Below, in pieces: positions 10,735-23,600 of a stretch of 64,000 bases of DNA. The translations under genes and the position numbers were made by a program. How positions within the stretch are numbered: the stretch's first letter is position 1; every line of letters starts with the position of its first letter. The notes beneath the pieces are model-generated. The model saw only the letters and a list, made by a program, of their open reading frames with translations, was not told the origin of the DNA and made no database searches. The DNA lies in contig MU867061.1 in the NCBI GenBank assembly GCA_033725935.1, positions 310,001-374,000 of the forward strand. The letters are read 5' to 3'. The stretch comes from Cladorrhinum sp. PSN259 (Eukaryota; Ascomycota; Sordariomycetes; Sordariales; Podosporaceae).

Positions 10735-11157
10735 TGGCGTTATCATCAGTGCTGATGAGAAATATATTATAATTCTTGTTACGGACAGATAAGATAGTAT
10801 CCACATGTAAATACACCCGACCACACCGCTTCAGTGAAGACGACCGACATCGTTCTTTTCAGACCCAGTATACTGCATCATATGATGCTACTTTCGGAAA
10901 AGGGGCAGCTCTGGTGCATCAGATCTATTGTAAAAGTTTCCATGGCTACAATATTACCAGTACTGCTTACCAAGTCTGAAGGTACGGCTATATTAACCGC
11001 CGTTCATTAACGTGAAGACACTTTCATGATCCCCAGTTATCCCCTTTTTTTCCACACACTAACAAATCGAAGCTGATGTCTTATCTTGGCAGGAGAAGAA
11101 GACCAATAACAAAGACCGAAACTTGTGTAAACTTGTGTGACGTACGACTCTGGGGCT
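10735..11157. other. Intergenic, no gene seen
   Basis: Lies between the convergent BTB fragment and the BTB gene; AT-rich, no recognisable gene. Confidence 0.5.
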
Positions 11158-12434
11158 CTAAGTATCGTGAACTCCGAGCAGCACTCTGCGCTCCTTCAAG
11201 CGCTTTTCATGCTCGCCCGTCAACCATCCCTTAGTCCAGCGGTCTGAGCCATAGGTCATTTCGCGGAGCATCCAGTTATACTTCGCAACACAATTCTCGT
11301 GGCCAGGGATTGGCAGACAGGTAAATATCTGTTCTAGCAACGCGATGAGGTCTTCAGCACGGCCCAGAAACTTGGAGGCATCTTTTGGGAGCACAGGACT
11401 TGTTGGCCTCTAGACTTCAAGTGTTCTCCACATGTGCCCAAGAATCGTATTGCCGCAAACTGTGGGCGGAATCTGGACGGTGGTGCTGTCATCGTCGGGG
11501 TTGGCCATATAGACGTCAGCGGCAGCAAGGGTTGTGAATGTGCTCCGGGTGTTGATACCATCGCCACCAGATGCCACGAATGTCCTTATCGCGGTAGGGT
11601 CGCTGCGGGGGGCTGCCATAGCACAAGCAGGCGTCGATCCAGTCAGTCCCATCAAGTTGTCGCGTTGTTCGTGGTAGAAGTCCAGCAGTGCCTGAATCAG
11701 GGAGAAACGCGCATTGGCAATAATGTCTGGGGCAGCCGAAATGTTAGAACTAAGGGTTGACAAAAAAACGGAAAAGATAAAAATCTTAGGCTTGTAGGTC
11801 CAAAATGCTCACCTGGTATATCGGCCGGGCCAAAGTACTCGCGTGTAGTGAGATCAATTGCGACCGGTCCGTCCGTAGTCTTGACCATTCCTTGAATGAG
11901 GAGATGGCCTTTATCATCCTCCAATGCGGCGTAGACAATCTTGCCGACCATTCGCTCGATAGTATCTCTTTCACCCAGTTCCCACGCCAAGTAGAATTGG
12001 TTCAGGAAATCGATTGTATCTCGATTCACATCATACCTCCAGGACTTGACCAAACCAGCCCACAGTTCTCTCCAAGGCCGCAGAACTGCGGCCATGCCGT
12101 ATTTGTCGGCGCAGACTAGGATGGTCTTGAGCTGATCTGCTGACGGGGCGATTGGGATTTTGCAATATTGGCAGTGTGTTGCTACCAGGACCACTTGCAT
12201 ACTATTTTGGTCGTCCTCTGGCAATGAAACGACCCATTGCTGTCCATCTTTGGGTTTAGACTCTGTCCAAGGACCGAAAAGCATCCGTTCGAAAACTGGA
12301 GAAGTGCGTCTCAGAGTCGAAGAACAAACACGAAAGTCGTGCCGGGCATGGGGGCCGTGAATGGAAGCGCCCACGGAGAGCACGAGATCGCCATGTCGAT
12401 CCAGGATAATCGTCGTTGTCGTATCGTTGTCCAT
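11158..12434 (-). CDS. BTB/POZ-domain protein interrupted by one in-frame TAG
   Basis: Exon 1 is 12434-11813 and exon 2 starts at 11726 after a GT-AG intron. The N-terminus has the fungal BTB pattern: GDLVLSVG, FRVCSSTLRRTSPVFERML, WVVSLPEDD, then KTILVCADKYGMAAVLRPW. BTB domains mediate dimerisation or recruit Cullin-3 ubiquitin ligases; the partner here is unknown. A TAG at 11412-11410 ends the frame after 312 residues, yet the same frame stays open for 83 more codons to 11158, and that tail has a relative at 10641-10710. The full reading would be 396 residues. So the gene carries a recent nonsense mutation, a sequencing error, a readthrough codon or, less likely, an unrecognised intron. 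The BTB domain itself is intact. Confidence 0.75.
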
Positions 12435-13729
12435 CGTGGTAAGCCTTCCTGGACAAAATGTGGTTCACGTAATTTGAAATCTGGTCGTGGGGTAAAGTTT
12501 GATCAAAATTTGTGGCTGGGTTTCAAGGTTTAGGGCATACATTTTCAAAATCACAAAAGGAAAAGAGCGACTCTCGTCGAAACGTGTTGCAGCAGGCGGG
12601 TTTGAGCTCCATGCCTGTGACCTCAGGCAGGCACGAATTTCCAGCCCATCGGCTGCGAGTCGAATCTGAGCAGTGTGCGGCGCCCCAGATGAGGAAAAAC
12701 GCTTTAAGCCATTTACTCAACCCAGCCCAGCATTATCCAACTAAAACCATGCCAATCTCCCAATCTTTTCTCTTTTTCTCTTAGGTTTGGCTTTGCATAA
12801 CTGTCATGCTGTACTATAGACAATCCTTGATATTCCCTGTATACATTCATGAAGAAATAGTCATATTTAATAAGCACAACTCCACACATTGCATGTAGTC
12901 TTGACTTAATGGCCAATGATTATAAACTCGATGACCGACAGACCCATGGCTTTCAATATACCTGTGCCAACCACGACTTGAGAATCTTACTCTGTATTTT
13001 AGTATCATACCACCAGAAGCAATGTTTAAAGTCAATGAATAAAATATATAATTGGAACCGAGAGAAGATATCGCACAGGGGACATGTGTCCATCCGAATA
13101 TATCTCTAGATATATTTTGCCGGTGATCACCGAGTCATGATAAGCTGATCAAAGACTCATGTCCTTGAAGATATTGACGTAGTAATCGTGACTCGTTTCT
13201 GGGGGATAACGGTACCGCTTGATAGGCAATCAAAGGTTATGCGGTAGGACATTGATAAAAATCTCGTTTCTTGCTGCCGTATTGTTGCCTGGTTCTCAAG
13301 CTCAGATTTTAGCTTGGACAGCAATGACTAGGTGGATATAGCTGTTTGTCTGACTTCAAAATATAGCAAAGTTCGCTGTTTGCTTTACTTTGGTTGGGGG
13401 ATGACTCAGAAGATGAGAATATATTGCGGCTTGCGTTCTTGTGTGCTGGATGATGAATTGGTGAATCTTGGTCCAATGACGTTGATTCTTGAGGTTCAAG
13501 CTCGGTGAGAGCTTTGTCTGCTGCTACTGGAAAGACTATTCTAGCATCATCCGTGATCATCGAAGTTAGCAAAGGTGTCGAAAGCCAACAGGGTGCTGGA
13601 AACGCATGTGCTTTCTATCACTGCTACCACTCCTACAAACCACGACAATTCTGTTCCATTCCTGGGCTGGGCTTTCAGCTGACTCTGCCTTCATGGGAGA
13701 ATAATCCCCCAGATTCTCACAAAACACTA
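12435..13729. other. Intergenic, no gene seen
   Basis: Region between the BTB gene and MITE copy 2. Only short frames without motifs; AT-rich from 12900. Confidence 0.5.
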
Positions 13730-14107
13730 CAATCTAATGCTTGAACGATTATTAGCGCGGTACACGCCCCATTTACACTTTCCTATGCCTATTTCTCCTA
13801 TTTATACGCCCTTTCAGCTTCTGTTAATGCATTCCTAACTCCTTTCTACGCCCTTTCAGCTTCTGTTAATGCATTCCTAACTCCTTTCTACGCTATTCAG
13901 CTTCTGTTAATGCATTCCTAACTCCTTTCTACGCCTATTCAGCTTCTGGTAATGCATTCCTGACTCTTTTCTACGCATATTGGATATCCTGACCTGTATA
14001 GTATCCAACCCCTTACGTTTGTATCTTTCCTTGGCTTCTATATCTTGTTCCTGTTCTTCGTTTTATAGGGCATGTACCGAGCTAATACACGTTTAAGCAT
14101 TAGATTG
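13730..14107 (-). mobile_element. Non-autonomous TA-target DNA transposon (MITE), copy 2
   Basis: Starts CAATCTAATGCTTGAACG and ends GCATTAGATTG, with TA at 13728-13729 and 14108-14109. It lies inverted relative to the other three copies. Its interior holds about four units of the 42-bp repeat, here reading as CTTCTGTTAATGCATTCC on the plus strand. The terminal repeats of this copy match each other over about 40 bases. Confidence 0.9.
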
Positions 14108-14684
14108 TACGAAAACAGAGCCGATTTCCGCCCCCACAGAACTGGTTACCATGGCAACCAAATAGAGTTCAGGGGTAGGTAAGGACGAAGACATCCGTAC
14201 ACTATACCTGATAACTGTACACAACCATTTTGTATCATACAATCATATCCTTTTCAGGATATTGCTTGAATTCGAAGATACCTAGAGAGTAACCATATTA
14301 TATACATAGAATACCAATAGGGGATATTGATCACAGTTTCCGTCGTGCTGTTAGTACATGTACCTCTTTTTACACGTTCGCTAACCCCTTTGTGCTCTCA
14401 CATATCCCCTTCTCACGCCTGCATGCCATCACCCATACATAAAATATATCAACACGGTATACCATGTACATTCTATACCTCTTATCTGACATTTCTAACC
14501 TCTATCCAGGCACACCCCTCAATCTTCACGCCCATTCAAAATAGCATTACCTCTCTACCTTACAACTTTGATTCCCAAGAGAGTTCTTTATACATTCCCC
14601 ATCATTTTATCGCTCCCATTGATATTTTCAGTCATTTCCACAATCCATCACTAGGTAACCTCCAGCAATTCCATCCACCATCAA
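14108..14684. other. 3' flank of the giant DUF3638 gene
   Basis: AT-rich pyrimidine-biased sequence. The 194-residue plus-strand frame here is low-complexity Ser/Pro/His and runs antisense into the giant gene, so it is not called. Confidence 0.5.
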
Positions 14685-17600
14685 TCACTCAGACTCACTC
14701 CTCGAGTCCCAGTATTCGCTCTCTTCATACACCACTTCCTTTTTCTCGCCTTTATATTCGTCATCCCCCACATTTGCGCCCATGTCATCAACTCCGTCAA
14801 AAACGTCTTCTTCCTCATGCATATCCACAGAGTGCCGACGAGTACTACTGCGGTAGGGCGCCGGCCGTCTCTCGCCCAACATCGTGGCTGGTGATGGCTC
14901 GGGGCAGTTGACGCCACCGAAGAACGGATGGTTCGCATGGAGTGGCTTGCCTTGCGCCAGGAACCCCATGGGGGTGTGGACGAAGTCTTGGCCGTGCCGC
15001 CGGACTGCGAGCCAGTCATGTACGAAAACCAGAGGTCGTGGGCAAAAGCTACCGGCCTTGGCCTTCGCCTTGATGGTTTGGCCATCTTGGCGGTGAAGGG
15101 TCGTTGTACCATTCTGTTCAGTGGCGGGGCGCTTCCCTTTGGTCGAGTCCTCGGCTTGGCCATCAGCAGCCCCATCAACAGCGGTGCCATCGATTTGGCC
15201 GTCAATCTGTTCTATTTGACCCTCCTCATCATCAATGTCAACCAAGTCCAGGCTTTCGTCCATGCCTTCGTCCACTCCGAGGAACTTGCAAAGCGCCTCG
15301 TATTCATCCCACTCAAAATATAGTCGCCCGGCAAGCAGGCCAAGCTCAATCTTGAGCCACTGAGGAGCAGCCCACCCCTCCGGTAGAGCCGGGATGCTAT
15401 AGAAGGTAAGGTTATTGAACGCCAACATGCTCCTCGTAACTGGAGATGCGTATGTAATCAAGTGGACTTGGCGATGCGTCTCTTTAGCACGAGTCATGCG
15501 GATAATTATCTCGGCTTCTTCGGGAATGAGGACGATCGCAGCTTGGTAGGCATCGCTCCAGAGAATCCAGTTGACGGGGCGCTATAGTAACAAAAACAGA
15601 ATAGTAAGCATCCGGAACATAAATTATACATGTAGACAATGCCATTACTTACTAAAAAGGTATCTCTCGACAACTCCGTGCAATATTTCACAGTCTTTCC
15701 AAACTCGGCTGAGACATAAAGTCGGGACTCCAAGTGACAGCCCTTAGCCGCCACTCGATACTTGCCGCCCAAGAATGTCCTCGACAACAACCGGAAAACC
15801 GGCTGAATTGTATAACTGTCAACAGGAAGACGTCCGGTGCGCGCAAAGATCTCAATGTCTCGATGGAGACCAGGGAAGCTCAGCGGGTCACAGCGGACCG
15901 GCTTCTTGACTTGGCGAACTGCCTCAACTTCGAATGCCACCTCGCGCTCCTGCTCAACCTCTTGTAATGCTGAGCCATGCACAGCTCTTCCGGTATCTTG
16001 AAACCCCTTGCGGCGAATCTTGAGCTCCTTCGCGAAGGCAGCTACACTGGGATTCGATGATTTAAACTCGTTAGCCTTTCCTCCTTTGACCTTTGGCTCG
16101 TACATATCTTGGAGCGTTTGGAGCTCATTCTGCTTGATCGCTGCAATGTAATCTTGGCGCTCGCTGGGGTCCGTCAGAAAGTTCGGGTTGTCGAGCGCGG
16201 CTTGCGTTCGTCGGCAGAAATCCATTCCCTGGGAAATGTAGAGCGGCTGTAATTGCTCGATGCCATCACAGGTATTGTCGAGAAGCCAGCAAATCCTAAT
16301 CCCAGTTGTTACTATTTTGTCTAGTACGCATTCATATCTTCATCTTACACGTCGTGGGAGTCAATCTTGTCGAAAGTTGACTTGCCCCTCAGATCCGCAA
16401 TCACCTGGTAGACCTCAACAGGGACAAAGAAAGTAACAGCCTGGCTTCTGCCCAGCTGTCGAAGTCGCATTGCAGCTAGATGTCCAAAACATGATCACTT
16501 AGTACAACAGGTCAACTAGCATCAAAGCTCACTGACTATTACATACCTTGAACCGTATGATCCTTCGTCTGGCCTTGCCCAACAGTGAGAGCACCTCGAG
16601 CATCGAGAGGGAATTTCAAGTCAGTTCCTCGAGTGTGAGCCTATCTTCAAGTTAGTTATTAATTCCACATCACCACTGAGGTAGATTTCGTGCCAGCAAG
16701 ACCCACCTCGTCCAGATAAACAAGACACTTGCTGAGGTCATCAGCATATGGCGACGCAAGCAGAGGTGTCTTGCGCCAGTTGGCTCTTGACAAAATCATG
16801 GGCCTGTTGCCTGAATCAAAATACAGGGCTGCCTCACAGCCATGATCAATAGTCAGCCAGGTCTTGGCCAGTGTCTCATTATCCATCTCCAGAATCTGCG
16901 CGCCTGCATCAATGAGAACCCGAATGCGCTTTTTCCTGAGCATATGAAGCAGGTCTTTCTCAGTGGCTCTATGACCATATTTATTTGTCATGATTTCGCA
17001 TTTTCGAGATCGCTCATGGAGCAGGTACGTTAAAACCTCTGCATTGGTGTGAGACAAGCTCGGAAGGTCGGCCTGTTTTACCGTCAGCGGTAACATGGTA
17101 CGATTGTCGTTTGTGCCACTGAATCCCGTAGTGAGTGGTTTGGCCAGGCTCTTCTTTGTATCTAATCCGCCATCGCATGTCTGGGGAGAAAAGATGGGTA
17201 TATCCCATCCACTGGACTGCAGCTTGACTCTGAACTGCTTGGCATGTCGAGGGAAGACAAAGTTGTTCAAGAAGTAGTCAATAACAACAATCTGATACCT
17301 CACTGCCCTCCAAATCTCATGCACCTGGTCTTCATCCTCGACGTTTATGGTGTTCCATGCCTTGAGAGAATCCGGCAAGGTCCTCGAGCTCTGAACCCAC
17401 TTGTCATACTCGGTAGAGGGGTCATCTGACTTCAGCACCCGCGTCAAGGCCTGCTTCAGTTGATGTTCACCGATGCCGTCATAATAAAATACCAAACAAG
17501 TGAACAAAATGGCAACATCTGGGTGACCCCATTCTGACTGGTCACTGGGAACTCCCTTGGCATGGAAGGGAACAGCTACAGGATCTCGCAGCGGATGGAG

Positions 17601-20600
17601 GCCGTATTGGACGTTCCATCTCTTTTTCAGCGTCATTATGAGAATTCGGTTGACGAGCAGACCGCGCAGGAGGTAGACGGTTTGTTTGACTTGAGGCCGA
17701 CCTGGACATAACTTTCTAATCCGTTCGATCGTATCCGGCCGTAGCTTGGTAATAGCCGGCGCTAGAAAGTTTTTGATGGCAAGCCGATCCCTGACATCGA
17801 GAGAGCGTACAGGCAAAATACTCCCGTTACCCTTTATGATATCCGATGTCAGTCGGTGAAGCAACTCATCCTCGACGTCTTGCCGCAGAAAGTACACCAA
17901 GGGGAAACCACCAGCAGCTCTCCGGACGACCTCAATCGAGTGGGGGAACGAGTTCGACAGCCCATAGAGATGCTGATCCACAAGACTCAGGATTGCTTCG
18001 ATGGTTTGCCAGCGGTGTGGGTGCCCATCAACTGACATTTGAGACCCTGATGGATAGATGAGTTGTGTCCTAGCAGCCAAGGTGTAGTCCGACTCGTCCA
18101 AAATATCACGAGAGACTGTTTTTAGCCAGTTGTGTATATTTATCATCGGTGTGGCCTCAGCAATGTTGTTATCAAGCAGTCGCTGCTGCCCACTGAGCAT
18201 AAAGGAGAGATTGTGCTCGGGGAGACACAGCATGACGCCACCAGCTCTGAGCATTTCCTTGTGTATTCTGAAGTACAGCCGAATGCTATTGTCGTTCGTC
18301 GCGGTGCGTCTCGAGAAGGGGATATGGCGAACCTGACGGTACAGCAGACCTCCCAAACATGACTGGATGATTTGCGCCGTCTGCAAAAGAAGCGGCTTTG
18401 GGACAATAATGCGCACTAGGCTCTTGGAATCTGCCATTGCTGCCGCCACCATGGGCATGATGCACGACGTTTTGCCTTGCCCCATATTCATCTGCAAAAC
18501 CGAATTATCGCCTGATGCGGGACAAATGGTAGCACGGGCAACATCGACCTGACCAGGTCGAATCAACAGGTTCGATTCAATCTCCAACAACAACCAATCT
18601 GGATGATCCACTGGCTTCCAATTGGTGTGGCCTGGATTGCCCTCTTCGTCCTGGAACCGAGATACGTCACCGGCCAGGACAGCATCGTTCAACCGCATCT
18701 CCTGTTGAAGTTTGGTAATTGCCAAGGCAAAGTCGATGAGGCCGTCGCGCATGCCGGTGCCAAACGACACTTTTCTCTTTGTGCTCAGCTGTTCGAGCAG
18801 CGCAACTGTTGTCATTGCTGGCCATAGACCGCCCAGCCGAAGCCACTTAATTCGACGAGACGACATGTCAAAAGTCCCCTTGTCCATTGAGGCTTTCAGT
18901 GACCCAAAGGTCCGCAGAATCTCTGTTTGAGAACTTGTGAGGTTGCGGAGATTGAGGAAAGGCCTCGCCAACTGGTCTGGTGTTTTAATGTTCTCGAACG
19001 TTTCCAGACTCTTGAGCAAATCGCGGGAGTATGCATTGCGAACCAAAGATTTGCTCTCCCCTAAATTCTGCACAATGTCGCGCAGCTCGTGAATGTACTT
19101 CATTCTCTCATGTCGTGATACTTGCGGCTTGGCATTGGTCTCAATGGCCCTGCGGGTGTTGTTGCGCGCAGTGGGCCGCCGTTGATCCTGTGGAATGCTT
19201 GCCAATGGCACCCATTCAACGATCCAATCCCACATTGCTGCGTCTGACATTCCAGGACTGAAAGGCTTGGCAAGCAGATCCAAGGTGAAATGTGGAACCT
19301 CACGGCCACGGCGGCGAGAGGGCATCAATACCTCAGGATATGTTGACATTTGTCTTGGGATGTAGTCGCTGGTGGAGCGGTGCTTGTCCAAGATTACCTG
19401 GACCTGCTTGAGGTGAAGGGAAAGCTCCATATTCTGGTATAAACGGAGCCATTCTCCCTCAATCGCCTGGAGCGCAGAGTTGACGTCTACCAAGAGATCA
19501 TTTCGAACAAGTCCAACGAGCCCCGGCTTTTGGCAGGGCCATTGTGCCAGTAAAAACTTGGCCAAGTAGCGACAGTCATCCTCGCTCCGCTTGTCGTGGG
19601 CATCCTTCTCAGCCTGTAACTTTCGGCGCTGCTTTGCATTTATCAGCGACCCGAACCCTTCAAAATCGTTTTTGGGAGCTTCAATCTTGTAATATTGAAT
19701 GTACTTAATGAAGTCCTCCAATTTGGGACTGCCTTCCTGTCTGAAATTGAAGTAGGAGGGCCATGGAGGAACTGGTAAAGTTTGGAGATCCCCAACAATA
19801 GCGAAAGCAAGGAGGGCTTTGACAAGACCCTCATCCACATTTTGTCGGAAACATAGGTTGCCGAAAAGGAACATCAAATCGTACTGAGACCGACCAATGC
19901 GGCAGTACTGCACAAGGGATCCCCAGTTCTCTCTAATATCGGTCTGCATCCGATCAGATAAAGACACTTTGTCATAACAGGAAACGTAACCCCCAATGGT
20001 GTTCCCTTGTGACAAAATCGAGGCGAGATTGTGTGGTGTCTGGAAAGTCTCCGGTCTTGTACGGATTAGATGGGTGATATCCAACACCTTTGTGTAGAGG
20101 CCATCTGTAGGTGGAGGCTTATCACGCGCTGAGTATACTCGATCTTGAGTCCGCTCAGAAGCATCGTCATCCCCAGAGCAGTCCCTCTCATAAAGACGGC
20201 GACGCTGAAGTGCTCTACGATTAAGCCACACGTCGCCAACAATGGCACTAAGCTCACGGCCTAGCAGCAACATCGTGTCTGGAGTGAAATTTTGCAGCTC
20301 CTGTGAGACAGATAAGATTGCTTCCACAAGAGGACGGAATAGAGGATGTTGCATGTGTGTCGTAACTCGTTCGTCCCAATGGTCAGTTTTCATCAATTTT
20401 TGATCAGCGGGATAATACGCTCGCGGTGGAGTCAAGGTCGCAATCTGTGACAGGATGGACGTCTCCCGCCTGAGGACAGTCCATGGGTTGCAGATACCCG
20501 AGCGAAGCCATCGCAATGCTTCTTCTTGTCCTGTGCGACCTGTCAATGGATCAGGGATTCCAAACGACGTAAAGGCGTGGAGCAAAGCTTTTGTGTATAC

Positions 20601-23600
20601 GAGTCGCGGTTCTGCCGCGCAGTCAATTCGGCCAAGCGTATCATTGATGTCAAACTTTCCGTACTTTCCAATCCCGGTGGCAGGAACTGTAACACTAACA
20701 TGACAACCAAATCTTTCTGCAACAATTTCGCGTCCAAGTGGAACCAAAATGGTTCTGCGGAATGGGTTGTTAACCCGCCGGCAGACCAGCTTGTGACGCA
20801 AACCGTACCATGTTCCCGCATCTTGGTTGGGGTCTATCTCGAGACCCAGCTGCGGCGAAAACAAGTACTGATTGTGATTGACAAAAAACATGAGCTGCAT
20901 AAGGGGAATCTGAACCTCGAGTCCTTTTCTCTCTTGAGGATGCGACGGCTGGGTGACATAGAGATAACGCATGTTGGTAAGGCCTTCCAAGATCTTTGCC
21001 GCGCGTCGAAACAAAGGGGACAGAGGATCAACTATACTTTCTGATATGTAGTTGTTCCGTTGTCTTCTGCAAAAACCCCGGTGAATGTTGAGAGTCCAGT
21101 TTCTGTAGTTGATTGCCCATGGGTTTTTCAACAGGGTGATATAAACCTCTCCTGTGTCCAAATTCAACCAGTGGCAACATCCATCCACCAGTGGCCCGGG
21201 AAGATCCCATATAGTGCCTTCAAAGAAGTACTCGCGAGGGATCAAGCGAAGATATGATTTTTCTTTCTTTGCACGGGCGAGGATGATGGTCTCTCGCCCC
21301 TCGTATCCAACATGGACCGTAAATCCATGCGGACGGTGGGTAAGAACGTATGTCATTCCAACAATATGTGATTGAAATACTCTCAATGGCTGGTCTCCAA
21401 AGAGATCGGTGACCGTTGTTGAGTTTTGAGAATCCTGTGGTAGCTTGCCGACAGGCCTTCCATTCACGAGAAAGGTGCCAATACGCAAGTTGAGGTGAAT
21501 AACCTGGCTGCTGTCACCCTTCGGGCCACCAATCTCACAGCAGACCCATCCGTCTTTACTGAACGTTACTGCCGTGTCGCTTGTCTCTATCTGATCAGCT
21601 TCTGGCCAGAACTGAATCAAGGCGTTCCGAAGTCCTTCATGATTGGCCTCGATGGAACGCGAGATAAGCGACTCAAGTTGACAAGAAAGTTTGATAGAGA
21701 AAACTAGGTCGTGTAGTAGACTTTCTGGCAGGGACTCGATCTTGCTAATCATGTTTTCCTGGATCACAATGCCGGATTCGATGTAAGCCTCCAGAGAAGA
21801 GGGATCGAGGAAACTCTGTTGCCCCAGATGGACAGAAAAGGTACGCCGGCATAGGAGAGCAGCGGCCAGAGCGCGCTGCTGTAGCTGCTGAGCAGCGGAC
21901 ATGTCTGGAGAATTTTGAATCTCCGTCTTGAGGAGTCGGAACCAGGTAACGCAGATCCTGCGAGCCTGTAGAACACAGTTGATGGTTTCGCGCTGGATGG
22001 ACGTTTCCACGCTGGTTGCAGCAGCCATTTCAACCATGCGTAAAGACAGCGTGATTATAACCGTCATAAGTTGTGTTTCTCTCCAGGAGGCTGTCGCATC
22101 GAGATTGACTAACCGGGAATTGACTTGTTCAAGGAGCTTGTTGAGGAACTCCACGTCTCGAAAAACGGAATGAATCAGCCGAAGCGCATCTCCATTGTCA
22201 CAGACAGGGCCGCATTGGAGAGCGAGGTGATTAATCAGTATCATCGTAGCTTCGCTAGACCAGTTCAGATTTGTTGACCCCTATGAATTAGTTAGTAAAG
22301 GAACCGGTTGAAGATAACAGTGTGGAATAACTTACCAACTCCACAAGAATAGATAGCCAGCGCTGAGCGTACCCCGACATGAGAGTCTTGAATGCCAGAA
22401 ATTCGTGAACGTTTAATCCGGGTGGGCAACTAAGCTGAGTTGCGACGATCTCGTACGAAGATGGCCCAGAGCTGTCTGATGAATACCCCTTGTCTCGTAG
22501 GATCGAGTGAAAGGGAGAGCTTTTGGGGAGTTGAAGCTGGAGATGATGAATAAAAGTCGGGCGAGTACGTGAACGACCAGTCCAGACGCTGGCGGTCGCG
22601 TCATAGTAAGCCAGCTTCAATCCATTAGGTTTGCATATCCCATCTTTCTCACCTTCCCACTTGACAGGAAACCGAGCATTGGAGTAGTGAGTTGACAGGA
22701 AAGATTTAGTCAGAGATCCGAGGGTTACATCGGCAGCGCCATGTCGGGAGAATTGTTTGAGCTGAGAGTAGTCATGCAATACGCATTTTGCCTCAGCACC
22801 GTCGGAGGGACCGGAAGATGCGAGCCGTGACAATAGCATCCAAGTGGTATCACGGTAAGCCGCGAACCCATCCGGACAGGCTAACTCGAATACGGCGGCT
22901 TTGGCCATAAACTCTTCCACGGGCAGTAGATCTTCATAAATTTGAATCCGCATGCGACGCATGCGTTGGATTGCTCGACACCTTGGGCATAAATGTTCCT
23001 GGTGCATCGATGCCCCTTGAGGGTCGTTCTCGTTGACTCCCACGGTCATGCAGGTGCTCCCTTCAACTTGTCGAGTGAGCTGCTCAAACTCCATGCTCTT
23101 GATCTCCCACTCCTGGAACTTTGCTTCCTTTTTTTCTGAAGCCACTGCCATGATCGAGCGGTGTAAATTTTGCATCTCGGTTGCCTCACGGCCTTGATCA
23201 TAATATCGAGTGGCAAAGCATCCTGGCGAAGGGTCATCAAACAAGCTGGCCCTTGATCCACCAGTACCTGATATGCGGTGATGAAGATAGTCCTGAATAG
23301 CTTGTAAGCGCACCATATCAGAAAATGTTGCCAATCGAAGAGGATCCAGGCAGTCTGGCGTGAAGACCGGATGGTATTCGCGGAGAAGTGGAAATTCTAA
23401 GCAAGAACGCGCATCCAGTTTGATCCAAATTTCCATTGCATTCAGAATCAAGATGCTCATCTGCTCAACGTTGCCTTGGTAAAGAGGTAAAGCCGTCTTG
23501 ACATACTGGCAGATCTCCCGTGATAGTCCAAGAATCGAGGTGGTGGGGCTGAGGGCTGGGCCTAGCCCGGAAAGCTTGAGTTCTTCCCTGGTAATCGTGA

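Noticed and set aside
14327..14911. Plus-strand frame of 194 codons
   Set aside because: Ser/Pro/His-rich with no motif, and its second half is antisense to the last exon of the giant DUF3638 gene.
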